A DNA stretch of 64,000 nt, taken from positions 124,001-188,000 of the forward strand of contig NZ_RSEC01000061.1 of the NCBI RefSeq assembly GCF_003937945.1. Reading direction: 5' to 3'. The notes under the pieces are model-generated. The model saw only the letters and a list, made by a program, of their open reading frames with translations. It was not told where the DNA came from and did no database searches. The first letter of the stretch is position 1. Each line of letters begins with the position of its first letter. This stretch comes from Amycolatopsis eburnea. GTDB lineage: Bacteria; Actinomycetota; Actinomycetes; Mycobacteriales; Pseudonocardiaceae. Positions 16,219-24,378 of the stretch are shown here, in pieces. The translations under genes were made by a program, and so were the position numbers.

Positions 16219-16656
16219 TCAGTCCAGAAAGCGGTCGTAGCTGATGAAACCGCGGGCGACGGCCACCTTGTCGTAGAGCAGCCGGGCGCGTTCGTTGTCC
16301 TGCTGGGTGAGCCAGTGAAGCCGCGCCGCGCCGTGGTCACGGGCGACCTGGGCGACGTACTCGATCAGGCCCCGCCCGACACCGCGCCCGCGCTCGGTTT
16401 CCGCCACGAACAAGTCCTGCAGATAACACGACCGGGCCGCCCACGGATTGGCGTGGAACAGGTAGTGCGCGAAACCGACCATCCGGCCGCTGTCGAGCCG
16501 GGCGGCGCAGCCGAACACGTCCTCGGCCCGCCGCAGCCGCCGCCACGTCCGCTCGTAACCCTCGTCCGGGACTTCGGTGCGGTAGAACTCCTTGTAGCCG
16601 CGCGCCAGGGTTTCCCAGCGTTCCCGGTCGGTTTCTTCGAGCGGACCGATCTTCAT
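16219..16656 (-). CDS. GNAT N-acetyltransferase
   Basis: 145-residue GNAT. CYLQDLFVAETERGRGVGRGLIEYVAQ (about residues 77-103) holds the acetyl-CoA loop (RGRGVGR), and LHWLTQQDNERARLLYDKVA is the C-terminal strand-helix. It resembles small acetyltransferases acting on amines or polyamines; the substrate is unknown. Its ATG shares a base with the TGA of the upstream TetR gene (TGATG), so the regulator and the enzyme form a translationally coupled pair under the operator at 17362. Confidence 0.85.
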   Translation of the reverse strand: MKIGPLEETDRERWETLARGYKEFYRTEVPDEGYERTWRRLRRAEDVFGCAARLDSGRMVGFAHYLFHANPWAARSCYLQDLFVAETERGRGVGRGLIEYVAQVARDHGAARLHWLTQQDNERARLLYDKVAVARGFISYDRFLD

Positions 16657-17306
16657 CAGTCGTCCTTTGTCGACAGTGAATGCGCGCGGGGCAGGGAAGT
16701 GCCGGCCGGGGCGACCCGCAGATGCTCGAGCGACACGTCGAGCACCGTGGCCAGCTGCCCGGGGTCACGCGTGGTCCTGGCGAGCAGGAATCCGCCCTGC
16801 AGCGCCCCCATGACGGCGGTGGCGATCGTGCCGGGGTCGACGCGGGAGTCGAGCTCCCCGCGTTCCTGGATGCGCCGGAAGGCCCCGGCGAGGAGGCCTT
16901 CCCACGCCGCGAACCCGGCGACCAGCGCGCGGTGCCCGCGGTCGTGGCGCCCGGCGAGCTCGCCGATGAGGGAGCCGATCGGGCAACCGCCGACGCCCCC
17001 GGTGACCTGGTTGTCCTCGACGAGCTTGTCGCGCCACGCCCGGAGGTCCGCGAGCGAGCGCACTCCGTCCAGCAACGCCTTCTGGCCGGTCAGCACGGTG
17101 TCCACCTGCGCGCGCACCACGGCCTCGATGAGGGCCTCTTCGTCCGCGAAGACCTGCCGGAGCTTCGGCTCGGGGACGCCGCTCGCGGCGGCGACTTCGG
17201 GGAGGGTGATCTCGCCCAGCGGGCGGTCGCGCACCAGGTCGATCGAGGCGGTCACGGCCAGCCGGTGCGCGTCCTCGGCGTGCCTCCCGGTCCGGTCACC
17301 CGACAT
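16656..17306 (-). CDS. TetR-family repressor, paired with a GNAT gene
   Basis: 216 residues. The HTH is in EITLPEVAAASGVPEPKLRQVFADEEALIEAVV (about residues 31-63), although helix 3 departs from the TetR consensus YxHF. The C-terminal part has the ALQGGFLLART signature shared by all six TetR proteins of this window. It belongs with 18173 and 38305 to a second subgroup. ATG 17306 lies 56 bases from a perfect palindrome (17362). Coupled to the downstream acetyltransferase, which may modify the signal it senses (inference). Confidence 0.88.
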   Translation of the reverse strand: MSGDRTGRHAEDAHRLAVTASIDLVRDRPLGEITLPEVAAASGVPEPKLRQVFADEEALIEAVVRAQVDTVLTGQKALLDGVRSLADLRAWRDKLVEDNQVTGGVGGCPIGSLIGELAGRHDRGHRALVAGFAAWEGLLAGAFRRIQERGELDSRVDPGTIATAVMGALQGGFLLARTTRDPGQLATVLDVSLEHLRVAPAGTSLPRAHSLSTKDD

Positions 17307-17361
17307 GCCCCGAACACTAGCGGACGGGCGGGCCGCAGTACACATCGACCCGGGTGGTTTT

Positions 17362-17377
17362 TGGACGCTATCGTCCA
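17362..17377. promoter_or_regulatory. Perfect TGGAC-N6-GTCCA operator before a TetR gene
   Basis: TGGACGCTATCGTCCA, 56 bases upstream of the TetR/GNAT pair on the minus strand and 18 bases after the stop of the next TetR gene. Fits autoregulation. Confidence 0.75.
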
Positions 17378-17394
17378 CTGCTGTGGTGTGGCGA

Positions 17395-18024
17395 CTACGT
17401 GGCGCGGAAGCTCCGGACGTGGTCGATCGCCAGATCGAGGGTCTGCTTCATCGGCTCCGCCGAGCGGGCCATCCGCGCGAGGAGGTAACCACCCTGCAGT
17501 GCGGCCACCAGGAACGTGGCGAGCTTCCCCGGGTCGGCGTCCGGCCGGAGCGCGCCCGAGGAGCGCATCCGGATCAGCCCCTCGGCCAGCAGTTCTTCCC
17601 AGATCTCGAAGTACTTCGCGAGCAGCACGCGGGCTTCTTCGTCCCGGTCGGCCAGTTCGGCGGCGAGTGAGCCGAGCGCGCAGCCGTGGACGTCGTGCCG
17701 GAGGGCGGCGCGCCGGACGATCGCGTCGCGCCAGCGTTCGAGGTCGCGGATCGAGTTCAGCCGCCGCAGCTGGTCCCCCTGCTGCCCGACGAGCTGCGTG
17801 CCTCGCACCGCCACGACTTCGTGCACCAGGGCGGTCTTGTCGGGGAAGTGGTGGTACAGCTGCGACTTGCTGGTGCCGCTGGCGGCCCGGACGTCGTCGA
17901 GCGTGGTCGCGGCCACCCCGTTGACCTGCATGAGGTCGACAGCCGCCCGCACGATGCGGGACCGGGTCGCCGCGCCACGCGCGGTCAGCCGGGTTGTCTG
18001 CGTCGTGCCCTCCGGTGCGTCCAC
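17395..18024 (-). CDS. TetR-family repressor
   Basis: 209 residues. A canonical TetR HTH reads ATTLDDVRAASGTSKSQLYHHFPDK (about residues 38-62), and the ligand domain ends with ALQGGYLLARMARSAEPMKQTLDLAIDHVR. This belongs to the subgroup of 18737 and 33418, whose recognition helices SGTSKSQLYHHF and SSTSKSQLYHHY are almost identical, so they should bind nearly the same DNA. GTG 18024 lies 46 bases from the palindrome at 18070. Confidence 0.9.
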   Translation of the reverse strand: MDAPEGTTQTTRLTARGAATRSRIVRAAVDLMQVNGVAATTLDDVRAASGTSKSQLYHHFPDKTALVHEVVAVRGTQLVGQQGDQLRRLNSIRDLERWRDAIVRRAALRHDVHGCALGSLAAELADRDEEARVLLAKYFEIWEELLAEGLIRMRSSGALRPDADPGKLATFLVAALQGGYLLARMARSAEPMKQTLDLAIDHVRSFRAT

Positions 18025-18069
18025 GGCCGTCAGGTTACCGCACCGGAGGCCTTGAGTACGGTCTACAGC

Positions 18070-18085
18070 TGGACTGCACGGTCCA
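18070..18085. promoter_or_regulatory. Perfect TGGAC-N6-GTCCA operator (left of a pair)
   Basis: TGGACTGCACGGTCCA, 46 bases before the minus-strand TetR. A second perfect copy is 78 bases away at 18148, so this divergent intergenic region carries one site for each direction. Confidence 0.75.
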
Positions 18086-18147
18086 CGAAAAACCCGATGG
18101 GCCGCACCTTACGGAAGCATTACGGGCGGCGTCCGCCGCGATCTGCA

Positions 18148-18163
18148 TGGACGCTGTGGTCCA
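18148..18163. promoter_or_regulatory. Perfect TGGAC-N6-GTCCA operator (right of a pair)
   Basis: TGGACGCTGTGGTCCA, only 9 bases before the GTG at 18173 of the truncated TetR gene, which leaves no room for a normal leader; occupation would block initiation directly. Confidence 0.75.
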
Positions 18164-18172
18164 GTATACGGT

Positions 18173-18727
18173 GTGGTTCATGGTGGATCCACCCGGACGC
18201 CTGCCGAATCCCGCGACGTGACGTCCGCGCTGGCGGGCGTGGACGAGTCCTGGCTGCGCGAGTCCTTCGCGGACGTCGGGGAGCTCGTCGCGGAGGTGGT
18301 GCGCGACCAGGTCCACGAGGTCTTCGCCGACCCCGGCCACCGGCTGACCGCCGCCACCGGCCTCGACGACCTGTGCCGATGGCGTGACGACGTCGTGGCC
18401 GCCTACCGCGCGACCCGGGTCCCGGCCGGATATCCGCTGGGCATCATCGCGCACGAGACGACCGGGCCCGACGACCGCGTCGGCCGGGCGCTCGCGGCGC
18501 ACCTCGCCCCGTGGCAGTCCGCGCTCGGGGACGCGTTCTCGCGGCTGCGCGACCGGGGCGCGCTCGCCCCGTGCGTGCCGCCGGCGGAGCCGGCGACCGC
18601 CGTCACGGGGGCGCTCGTCGGCGCGATGGCCCGGTCCCGCGACGCCGGCCCGCCGGACGAGGTGCTGGCGCAGTTCGCCATGGTGCTGCGCCACGTGATG
18701 TCCGTCTTCGCAGGTCCGGTGGGGTAG
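18173..18727 (+). CDS. TetR-like protein with a shortened DNA-binding domain
   Basis: 184 residues by this start. The sequence SALAGVDESWLRESFADVGELVAEVVRDQ aligns with helices 2-4 of the TetR HTH in the 16656 protein, but the first helix (about 30 residues) is missing and no remnant is seen upstream, where the palindrome lies. The ligand-domain part is full length and carries the family pattern EPATAVTGALVGAMARS. It may be a non-DNA-binding modulator that dimerises with its paralogues, or a decaying gene. GTG 18218 is an alternative start. Confidence 0.7.
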   Translation: MVHGGSTRTPAESRDVTSALAGVDESWLRESFADVGELVAEVVRDQVHEVFADPGHRLTAATGLDDLCRWRDDVVAAYRATRVPAGYPLGIIAHETTGPDDRVGRALAAHLAPWQSALGDAFSRLRDRGALAPCVPPAEPATAVTGALVGAMARSRDAGPPDEVLAQFAMVLRHVMSVFAGPVG

Positions 18728-18736
18728 CCTGACGGT

Positions 18737-19351
18737 GTGGCAGAACCGGAGCGCACGCGGTTGACGGCCCGGGGCGCGGCGACCCGAGCCCGGATCCTGG
18801 ACGCGGCGGTCGAGCTGATGTCCGTGAAGGGCGCGACCGCGACCACGCTGGACGACGTCCGCGCGGCGAGCGGCACGAGCAAGTCGCAGCTCTACCACCA
18901 CTTCCCGGACAAGGACGCTTTGGTCCAAGAGGTCATCGGCCGGCGGGCGCAGGACCTGCTCGCCTGGCACGAAGGGCAGCTCAAGCGGCTGAACTCGATG
19001 CGCGGACTCGAGCGGTGGCGGGACGCGGTCGTCCAGCACAACGCCCTCCACAACGGCGCGTACGGCTGTCCTCTCGGTTCCCTGGCGAGTGAACTGTCCG
19101 ATCGCGACGAACGAGCGCGCACGGCACTCGCCGCGCATTTCGCGACGTGGGAGGGCCTGATCGCGGACGGCCTGGAGCGGATGCGAGCCGCGGGCAAGCT
19201 GAGGCCGGACGCCGACCCGCGGCGGCTCGCGGTCGGGCTGATGGGGGCGCTGCAGGGCGGGTACCTGCTCGCGCAGACCAAACAGGACGTCACCCCGATG
19301 AAAATCGCACTGGACATGGCGCTCGACGGCATCCGGGCGTTCCAGGCCTGA
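18737..19351 (+). CDS. TetR-family repressor
   Basis: 204 residues. Intact HTH ATTLDDVRAASGTSKSQLYHHFPDKDALVQEV (about 34-65) and the family signature MGALQGGYLLAQT. Very similar to the repressor at 33418, including GAYGC-LGSLASELSD, and to 17395. GTG 18737 follows TAGCCT (18725-18730) by six bases, which looks like a -10 box of a leaderless promoter and overlaps the stop of the upstream truncated TetR. It therefore may be transcribed separately from its neighbour. Confidence 0.9.
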   Translation: MAEPERTRLTARGAATRARILDAAVELMSVKGATATTLDDVRAASGTSKSQLYHHFPDKDALVQEVIGRRAQDLLAWHEGQLKRLNSMRGLERWRDAVVQHNALHNGAYGCPLGSLASELSDRDERARTALAAHFATWEGLIADGLERMRAAGKLRPDADPRRLAVGLMGALQGGYLLAQTKQDVTPMKIALDMALDGIRAFQA

Positions 19352-19459
19352 TCTTCGCCCCGGGCGTAAGAAGACGCGCACATCGTACGCAGAAACACTG
19401 TCCCACCCGGGACGGTCACCGAACTCGGTGGCTCGCTGCTCGATGTGAGGCGGAGAATC

Positions 19460-20410
19460 GTGGTGCTGGGCGCTGGTGTGCGGCAAATCGGTGGCCGGGT
19501 CGAGCTGCTCGACCTGCCGGAGCCGCCCGGCCCGGGGCCGGGCGAAGTGGTGCTCGACGTCGCGGCGGCCGGCGTCGGCAACTGGGACGACATCGTCCGT
19601 TCGGGCGGGTGGGACGTCGGGCTGACCCCGCCGATGGCGCTCGGCGTCGAGGTGGCCGGGACGGTCGTCGCGGTCGGTTCTGGCGTGACGGGTTTCCGGC
19701 CGGGTGACGAAGTCCTCGGCCACCCGCTCCCGCTGCGTCACCAGGGCTGCTGGGCCGAGCGGGTGGTGGTCGACGCCGACCTGATCGTGGCCAAACCCCC
19801 GAACGTGCCGTGGGAGACGGCGGCGGCGTTCCCCGTGCCCGCCCTGACCGCCGAGCAAGCTCTCTCCGAATCGCTTCGAGTCGCTGAGAACGAGACGCTG
19901 CTCGTCCACGGCGCGGGAGGCGCGACCGGCGGGTTGGCGGTTCAGCTCGCGGTCCTGCGTGGCGCCCGGGTGATCGCCACCGCCGGACCGGCGAGCGCCG
20001 ATCGAGTGGCGCGGTCCGGCGCGGTCGAGGTCGTCGACTACCGCGACCGGAGCTGGCCGGACCAGGTCCGCAAGTGGTCCGGCGGCGCCGGCGTCGACAC
20101 CGCCCTCAACGCGGTACCCGGCGGCAGCGCCGACGCCGTCCGGGCGGTGCGCGAAAGCGGCCGGCTGGCGACCATCACGGGCGACCCGCGGTCGGCCGGG
20201 TGGGGCGTCAGCTTCGCGGACGTCTACGTCCGCCCGGACACCGACCAGCTCACGAAGCTGAGCGCCCTGCTCGGTGAGGGCAGGCTGACCCTCTCGGTGG
20301 GCCTGGCGCTGCCGCTGGCCGAGGCCGCGGCCGCGCTCGATCGCGCGGTCCGGGGTGCCAACGGCGGTCCGGTCGTCCTGCGCGCAAACCAGCGGCCGTC
20401 GAAGTCTTGA
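19460..20410 (+). CDS. MDR-family quinone oxidoreductase, divergent type
   Basis: About 316 residues. GroES-like N-terminus (GPGPGEVVLDVAAAGVGNWDD, GVEVAGTVVAVGSGV) and nucleotide fold VHGAGGATGGLAVQLAVLRGARVIATA (about 145-170). It is zinc-free and less similar to the three other MDR proteins than they are to each other. GTG 19460 is preferred because GGCGGAGA lies 5 bases upstream; the frame also has a GTG at 19445. It follows the TetR cluster without an operator copy. Confidence 0.85.
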   Translation: MVLGAGVRQIGGRVELLDLPEPPGPGPGEVVLDVAAAGVGNWDDIVRSGGWDVGLTPPMALGVEVAGTVVAVGSGVTGFRPGDEVLGHPLPLRHQGCWAERVVVDADLIVAKPPNVPWETAAAFPVPALTAEQALSESLRVAENETLLVHGAGGATGGLAVQLAVLRGARVIATAGPASADRVARSGAVEVVDYRDRSWPDQVRKWSGGAGVDTALNAVPGGSADAVRAVRESGRLATITGDPRSAGWGVSFADVYVRPDTDQLTKLSALLGEGRLTLSVGLALPLAEAAAALDRAVRGANGGPVVLRANQRPSKS

Positions 20411-20453
20411 GTTCGCCGTTCCCCGTCACCACTGGAAAGGAACCCGCAAGAGA

Positions 20454-21572
20454 ATGGCAAGACACTTGTTCACCCGCGTGGCACTCGGCGCCGCCGCTGT
20501 CCTGGCGGCCGTCACGAGCACGGCGCCGTCGGCGGCCGCGGCCACCGGGCAAGGCGCGGTGTTCGTGCAAACGGACAGCCCGGCGGGCAACGCCGTCGTC
20601 GCCTACCTCCGGTCCGCCGACGGAACGCTCACGCAGTCGGCTGTCTACCGGACCGGTGGTCTCGGCGGCGTGCTGGACGGGGCCGTCGTCGACCACCAGG
20701 CGTCGCAGGGCTCGCTGGTCTACGACAGGCGCAACCACCTCCTGTTCGCGACGAACTCGGGCAGCGACACGGTGACGGTGTTCGCCGTGCACGGCAGCCG
20801 CCTGACCCGGATCCAGACCGTCGCCTCCGGTGGGCGGTTCCCGGTGAGCGTCGCGGTCCACGGCGACCGGGTGTACGTCCTCAACGCGCTGCACGGCGGC
20901 TCGCTGCAGGGCTACCGGAACCTCGGCGGTCACCTGGTGCCCGGCGAGCACCGCGAACTGGGGCTCGACCCCGACGCCGTGCCGCAGTTCACCCACACGC
21001 CCGCCCAGGTCGAGTTCACGCCCGACGGGTCGCACGTCGTGGTGGCGACGAAGGCCGTGGGGGACAGCCTGATGGCCTACTCGGTCCACCCCGTGTCCGG
21101 GCTCTCCGCCGAGGCGACGGTGACGTCGACCGGTGCCGGGTCGGTGCCGTTCGGCTTCGTCTTCGGTCGCGACGGCCGGGTCCTGCTCACCGAAGCGGGC
21201 CCGAACGCGCTCGTCTCGGCGCGCCTCGACCGGACCGGGCGGGCGACGCTCTCGGCGCCCGTGGCCACCGGCCAGCAAGGGTCCTGCTGGATCGCGGCCG
21301 TGGGCGACCACGCCTACGTCGCCAACGCGGGCAGCGGCACCATCACCACCTACCAGGTGGGCCACGGCCAAGCCGCCGTGACCGGCCAGACGGCCGCCGC
21401 GGCCGGGACGATCGACCTCACCGCGTCCGGCGACGGGAAGTTCCTCTACGCCCAGGGCGGGAAGAACGGGGAAGTCGCCGCGTTCCGCATCGGCCACGAC
21501 GGCGGCCTGACGGCGGTCGGCACGACCGCGGTGCCGGACGCGGCCGGTGGGGAAGGCATCGCCGCGTCCTGA
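20454..21572 (+). CDS. Secreted beta-propeller protein (lactonase-like)
   Basis: 372 residues. An N-terminal Sec signal (RHLFTRVALGAAAVLAAVTS, cleavage near SAAAATG) is followed by repeated strand motifs such as HLLFATNSGSDTVTVFAV, RVYVLNALHGGSLQGYR and HAYVANAGSGTITTYQV. These are blades of a seven-bladed propeller of the 6-phosphogluconolactonase/YncE kind. Catalysis is not proven for secreted members. ATG 20454 follows GAAAGGAA. It lies between the MDR gene and ltrA, all co-oriented with short gaps. Confidence 0.85.
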   Translation: MARHLFTRVALGAAAVLAAVTSTAPSAAAATGQGAVFVQTDSPAGNAVVAYLRSADGTLTQSAVYRTGGLGGVLDGAVVDHQASQGSLVYDRRNHLLFATNSGSDTVTVFAVHGSRLTRIQTVASGGRFPVSVAVHGDRVYVLNALHGGSLQGYRNLGGHLVPGEHRELGLDPDAVPQFTHTPAQVEFTPDGSHVVVATKAVGDSLMAYSVHPVSGLSAEATVTSTGAGSVPFGFVFGRDGRVLLTEAGPNALVSARLDRTGRATLSAPVATGQQGSCWIAAVGDHAYVANAGSGTITTYQVGHGQAAVTGQTAAAAGTIDLTASGDGKFLYAQGGKNGEVAAFRIGHDGGLTAVGTTAVPDAAGGEGIAAS

Positions 21573-21615
21573 GTGGACACCGGTCAGCACGCCACGTCGA
21601 GGAGAGAACCGCGTC

Positions 21616-22776
21616 ATGACAGCCCATTCCCGGTTCCGGCTCGTCCCGATGGGACCGCGGGACCCGGCCGAGGCCGGGCGGGCGGCGTCCACTTTGGAGC
21701 TGTTCTTCGACCTCGTCTTCGTCGTCGCCGTGAGCATCGCCGCCGGGCGGTTGCACCACGGGCTCACTGAGGGGCACGCGCTGGACGGGATCGCCGGCTA
21801 CGGGTTCGTGTTCTTCGGGATCTGGTGGGCGTGGATGAACTTCACCTGGTTCGCCACGTCCTTCGACACCGACGACTGGCTGTACCGGGTGCTGACGATC
21901 CTGCAGATGGGTGGCGTGCTCGTCTTCGCGTCCGGCATCGGACCGGCGTTCGACGAGCACGACTACTCGGTGCTCGTCATCGGCTACGTCGTGATGCGCG
22001 TGGCCCTGATCGCGCAGTGGCTGCGCGCGGCCCGGTGGCCCGGCCCCACCCGCCGGGCCGCCCGCGGCTACGCGGCCGGCATCGCGGTGGTGCAGGTGCT
22101 GTGGCTCGGTTCCCTGCTGCTGCCCGCCGGCGAACTCACCATCGCCCTGGTCGTGCTCGTCGTGGCGGAACTGGCCGTGCCGATCGTCGCCGAGCGCACC
22201 GGGACCACGCCGTGGCACCCGCACCACATCACCGAACGCTACGGCCTGTTCACCCTCATCCTCCTCGGCGAGAGCCTGCTGGCTTCCGCCAACGCGATCA
22301 TCTCCGCGCAGCACGACGTCGAGTCGGCCGGCCGGCTCCTCGGCATCGCGGTGCTGGTGCTCATCGCCACGGCGGCCCTGTGGTGGATGTACTTCTGGCC
22401 ACCGCACCACCACGCCATCACGGACGTCTCGGGCTCGTTGGCGTACGTGTACGGGCACTTTTTCGTCTTCGCCGCCGCGGGCGCGTTCTCGGCGGGGATC
22501 GAGGTCGAGATCGATGTCCTCACGGGACACTCCGCACTGCACCAGCCGTTCGCGTCGTTCGCCGCCACGATCCCGCTCGCCGTGTTCGTCCTCGGCGTCT
22601 GGGCTCTCGCGATCCGGCCCCACGCCGACCGCGTCGTCAACGCCGTCCTGCCCCTGGCGGGAATCCTCGTCCTCGCCGACCCCGTGGTCCCGATCCCGTT
22701 CGGGCTCACCGCCCCGATCCTCGCCGGGACGGTCGCCGTCCTCGTCTGGCGGCGGCCGTTCCAGCTCGAGGCGTAA
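21616..22776 (+). CDS. ltrA: LtrA family membrane protein
   Basis: 386-residue polytopic protein of the low temperature requirement A family. STLELFFDLVFVVAVSIAAGRL at the N-terminus and HHITERYGLFTLILLGESLLASANAI in the middle are diagnostic. About ten hydrophobic segments are seen. The function of LtrA is not established; it was named from a Listeria cold-growth phenotype. ATG 21616 has GGAGAG about 9 bases upstream. It precedes qcrB by 30 bases, so it may be the first gene of the respiratory unit. Confidence 0.88.
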   Translation: MTAHSRFRLVPMGPRDPAEAGRAASTLELFFDLVFVVAVSIAAGRLHHGLTEGHALDGIAGYGFVFFGIWWAWMNFTWFATSFDTDDWLYRVLTILQMGGVLVFASGIGPAFDEHDYSVLVIGYVVMRVALIAQWLRAARWPGPTRRAARGYAAGIAVVQVLWLGSLLLPAGELTIALVVLVVAELAVPIVAERTGTTPWHPHHITERYGLFTLILLGESLLASANAIISAQHDVESAGRLLGIAVLVLIATAALWWMYFWPPHHHAITDVSGSLAYVYGHFFVFAAAGAFSAGIEVEIDVLTGHSALHQPFASFAATIPLAVFVLGVWALAIRPHADRVVNAVLPLAGILVLADPVVPIPFGLTAPILAGTVAVLVWRRPFQLEA

Positions 22777-22806
22777 GACCGGCGCCGACGGCGACACCAA
22801 TGCAGC

Positions 22807-24378
22807 ATGAGCTCATTGACCACGCCGACCAGGGGTACCGGCGCGCTCGAACGGCGCCTCGGGGAGGCCGCGGGCAACGCGGATCAGCGGTACCACCTGG
22901 CCAACGGCCTGCGGCACCAGATGAACAAGGTGTTCCCGACCCACTGGTCGTTCCTGATCGGCGAGGTGGCGCTGTACAGCTTCCTCCTCGTGATCGCGAC
23001 CGGCGTGTACCTGACGCTCTTCTTCGACACCTCGATGCAGGAAGTCGTCTACCACGGCAGCTTCACGAACATGCAGGGTCTGGAGATGTCCCAGGCCTTC
23101 CGCACGACGCTGGACCTGTCCTTCGACGTCCGCGGCGGGCTGTTCGTGCGGCAGCTGCACCACTGGGGTGCGCTGATCTTCATCGCCGCCTCGCTCCTGC
23201 ACACCTTCCGGATCTTCTTCACCGGCGCGTTCCGGCGCCCGCGGGAGGCCAACTGGGTCATCGGGGTGCTGCTGCTCCTGATCAGCATGTTCGAGGGTTT
23301 CTTCGGCTACTCGCTCCCGGACGACCTGCTGTCCGGCACGGGCATCCGCGCGACGCTGTCGGGCATCGTGCTCTCGGTGCCCGTCGTCGGCACCTGGATC
23401 CACTGGGCGCTCTTCGGCGGCGAGTTCCCCGGCGACCAGATCATCCCGCGGCTCTACACCCTGCACATCCTCGTGCTGCCGGGCATCCTCCTCGCCCTCA
23501 CCGGCGTGCACCTGGCGCTGGTCTGGTACCAGAAGCACACGCAGTTCCCGGGCGTGCGCCGCAAGGAAACCAACGTCGTCGGCATCCGGATCATGCCCGA
23601 GTTCGCCCTCCACGGCGGCGCGCTCGCCGTGCTCGTCACGGGCGTGACCGCCTTGATGGCAGGGCTGTTCCAGATCAATCCGGTGTGGAACTTCGGCCCG
23701 TACAACCCGGCGCAGGTGTCGGCCGGTTCCCAGCCGGACTGGTACATGGCCTGGGCCGACGGCATGCTCCGGATCTGGCCCGCGTGGGAGGTCTACCTCG
23801 GGAACCACACGATCCCGGCGGTGTTCTTCCCGGGCGCCGTCGGCATGCCGCTGCTGTTCGGCATCCTGATCCTCTACCCGTGGATCGAGCGGAAGCTCGC
23901 GAAGGACACCGGTCACCGCAACCTGCTCCAGCGGCCGCGCGACGCCCCGGTCCGCACCTCGCTGGGCATGATGGCAATCGGGTTCCTCCTGGTCATCGAG
24001 CTGTCGGGGTTCAACGACATCATCGCCGACCAGTTCCGCATCTCGCTGAACGCGACGACGTGGGCGGGCCGCATCGGCGTGCTGCTCGCGCCGCCGATCG
24101 CCTACTACGTGACCTACCGGATCTGCCTGGGCCTGCAGCGGGCCGACCGCGAGGTGCTGGAACACGGCGTCGAGACCGGCATCATCAAACGCCTGCCGCA
24201 CGGCGCGTTCATCGAGGTCCACCAGCCCCTGGCCTCGACCCCGCTCGACTACCAGGGCGCACCGGTGCCGAAGAAGATGAACAAGCTCGGGTCCGGCGGC
24301 CGGGCCGTGCCCGGTTCACTGTGGACACCGGACCCGCCGGAGGAGACCGCCGCGCTGGAACGGGACCAGACCAAGTGA
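22807..24378 (+). CDS. qcrB: Orphan cytochrome bc1 complex cytochrome b subunit
   Basis: 523-residue actinobacterial QcrB, the membrane cytochrome b that oxidises menaquinol in the bc1 complex. HWSFLIGEVALYSFLLVIATG, the haem-ligand helices QLHHWGALIFIAASLLHTFRIFF and HILVLPGILLALTGVHLALVWY, and PDWYMAWADG (the PEWY-equivalent PDWY motif of the Qo site) are present. The usual qcrC and qcrA neighbours are absent, so it is an additional copy needing partners from elsewhere. Its stop overlaps the transaldolase GTG by four bases. Confidence 0.9.
   Translation: MSSLTTPTRGTGALERRLGEAAGNADQRYHLANGLRHQMNKVFPTHWSFLIGEVALYSFLLVIATGVYLTLFFDTSMQEVVYHGSFTNMQGLEMSQAFRTTLDLSFDVRGGLFVRQLHHWGALIFIAASLLHTFRIFFTGAFRRPREANWVIGVLLLLISMFEGFFGYSLPDDLLSGTGIRATLSGIVLSVPVVGTWIHWALFGGEFPGDQIIPRLYTLHILVLPGILLALTGVHLALVWYQKHTQFPGVRRKETNVVGIRIMPEFALHGGALAVLVTGVTALMAGLFQINPVWNFGPYNPAQVSAGSQPDWYMAWADGMLRIWPAWEVYLGNHTIPAVFFPGAVGMPLLFGILILYPWIERKLAKDTGHRNLLQRPRDAPVRTSLGMMAIGFLLVIELSGFNDIIADQFRISLNATTWAGRIGVLLAPPIAYYVTYRICLGLQRADREVLEHGVETGIIKRLPHGAFIEVHQPLASTPLDYQGAPVPKKMNKLGSGGRAVPGSLWTPDPPEETAALERDQTK

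Noticed and set aside
18912..18927. AGGACGCTTTGGTCCA, 9 of 10 arm bases, in a TetR gene (and a similar one at 33605)
   Set aside because: Both encode the conserved DKDALVQ peptide after the HTH, so the similarity follows from protein conservation.
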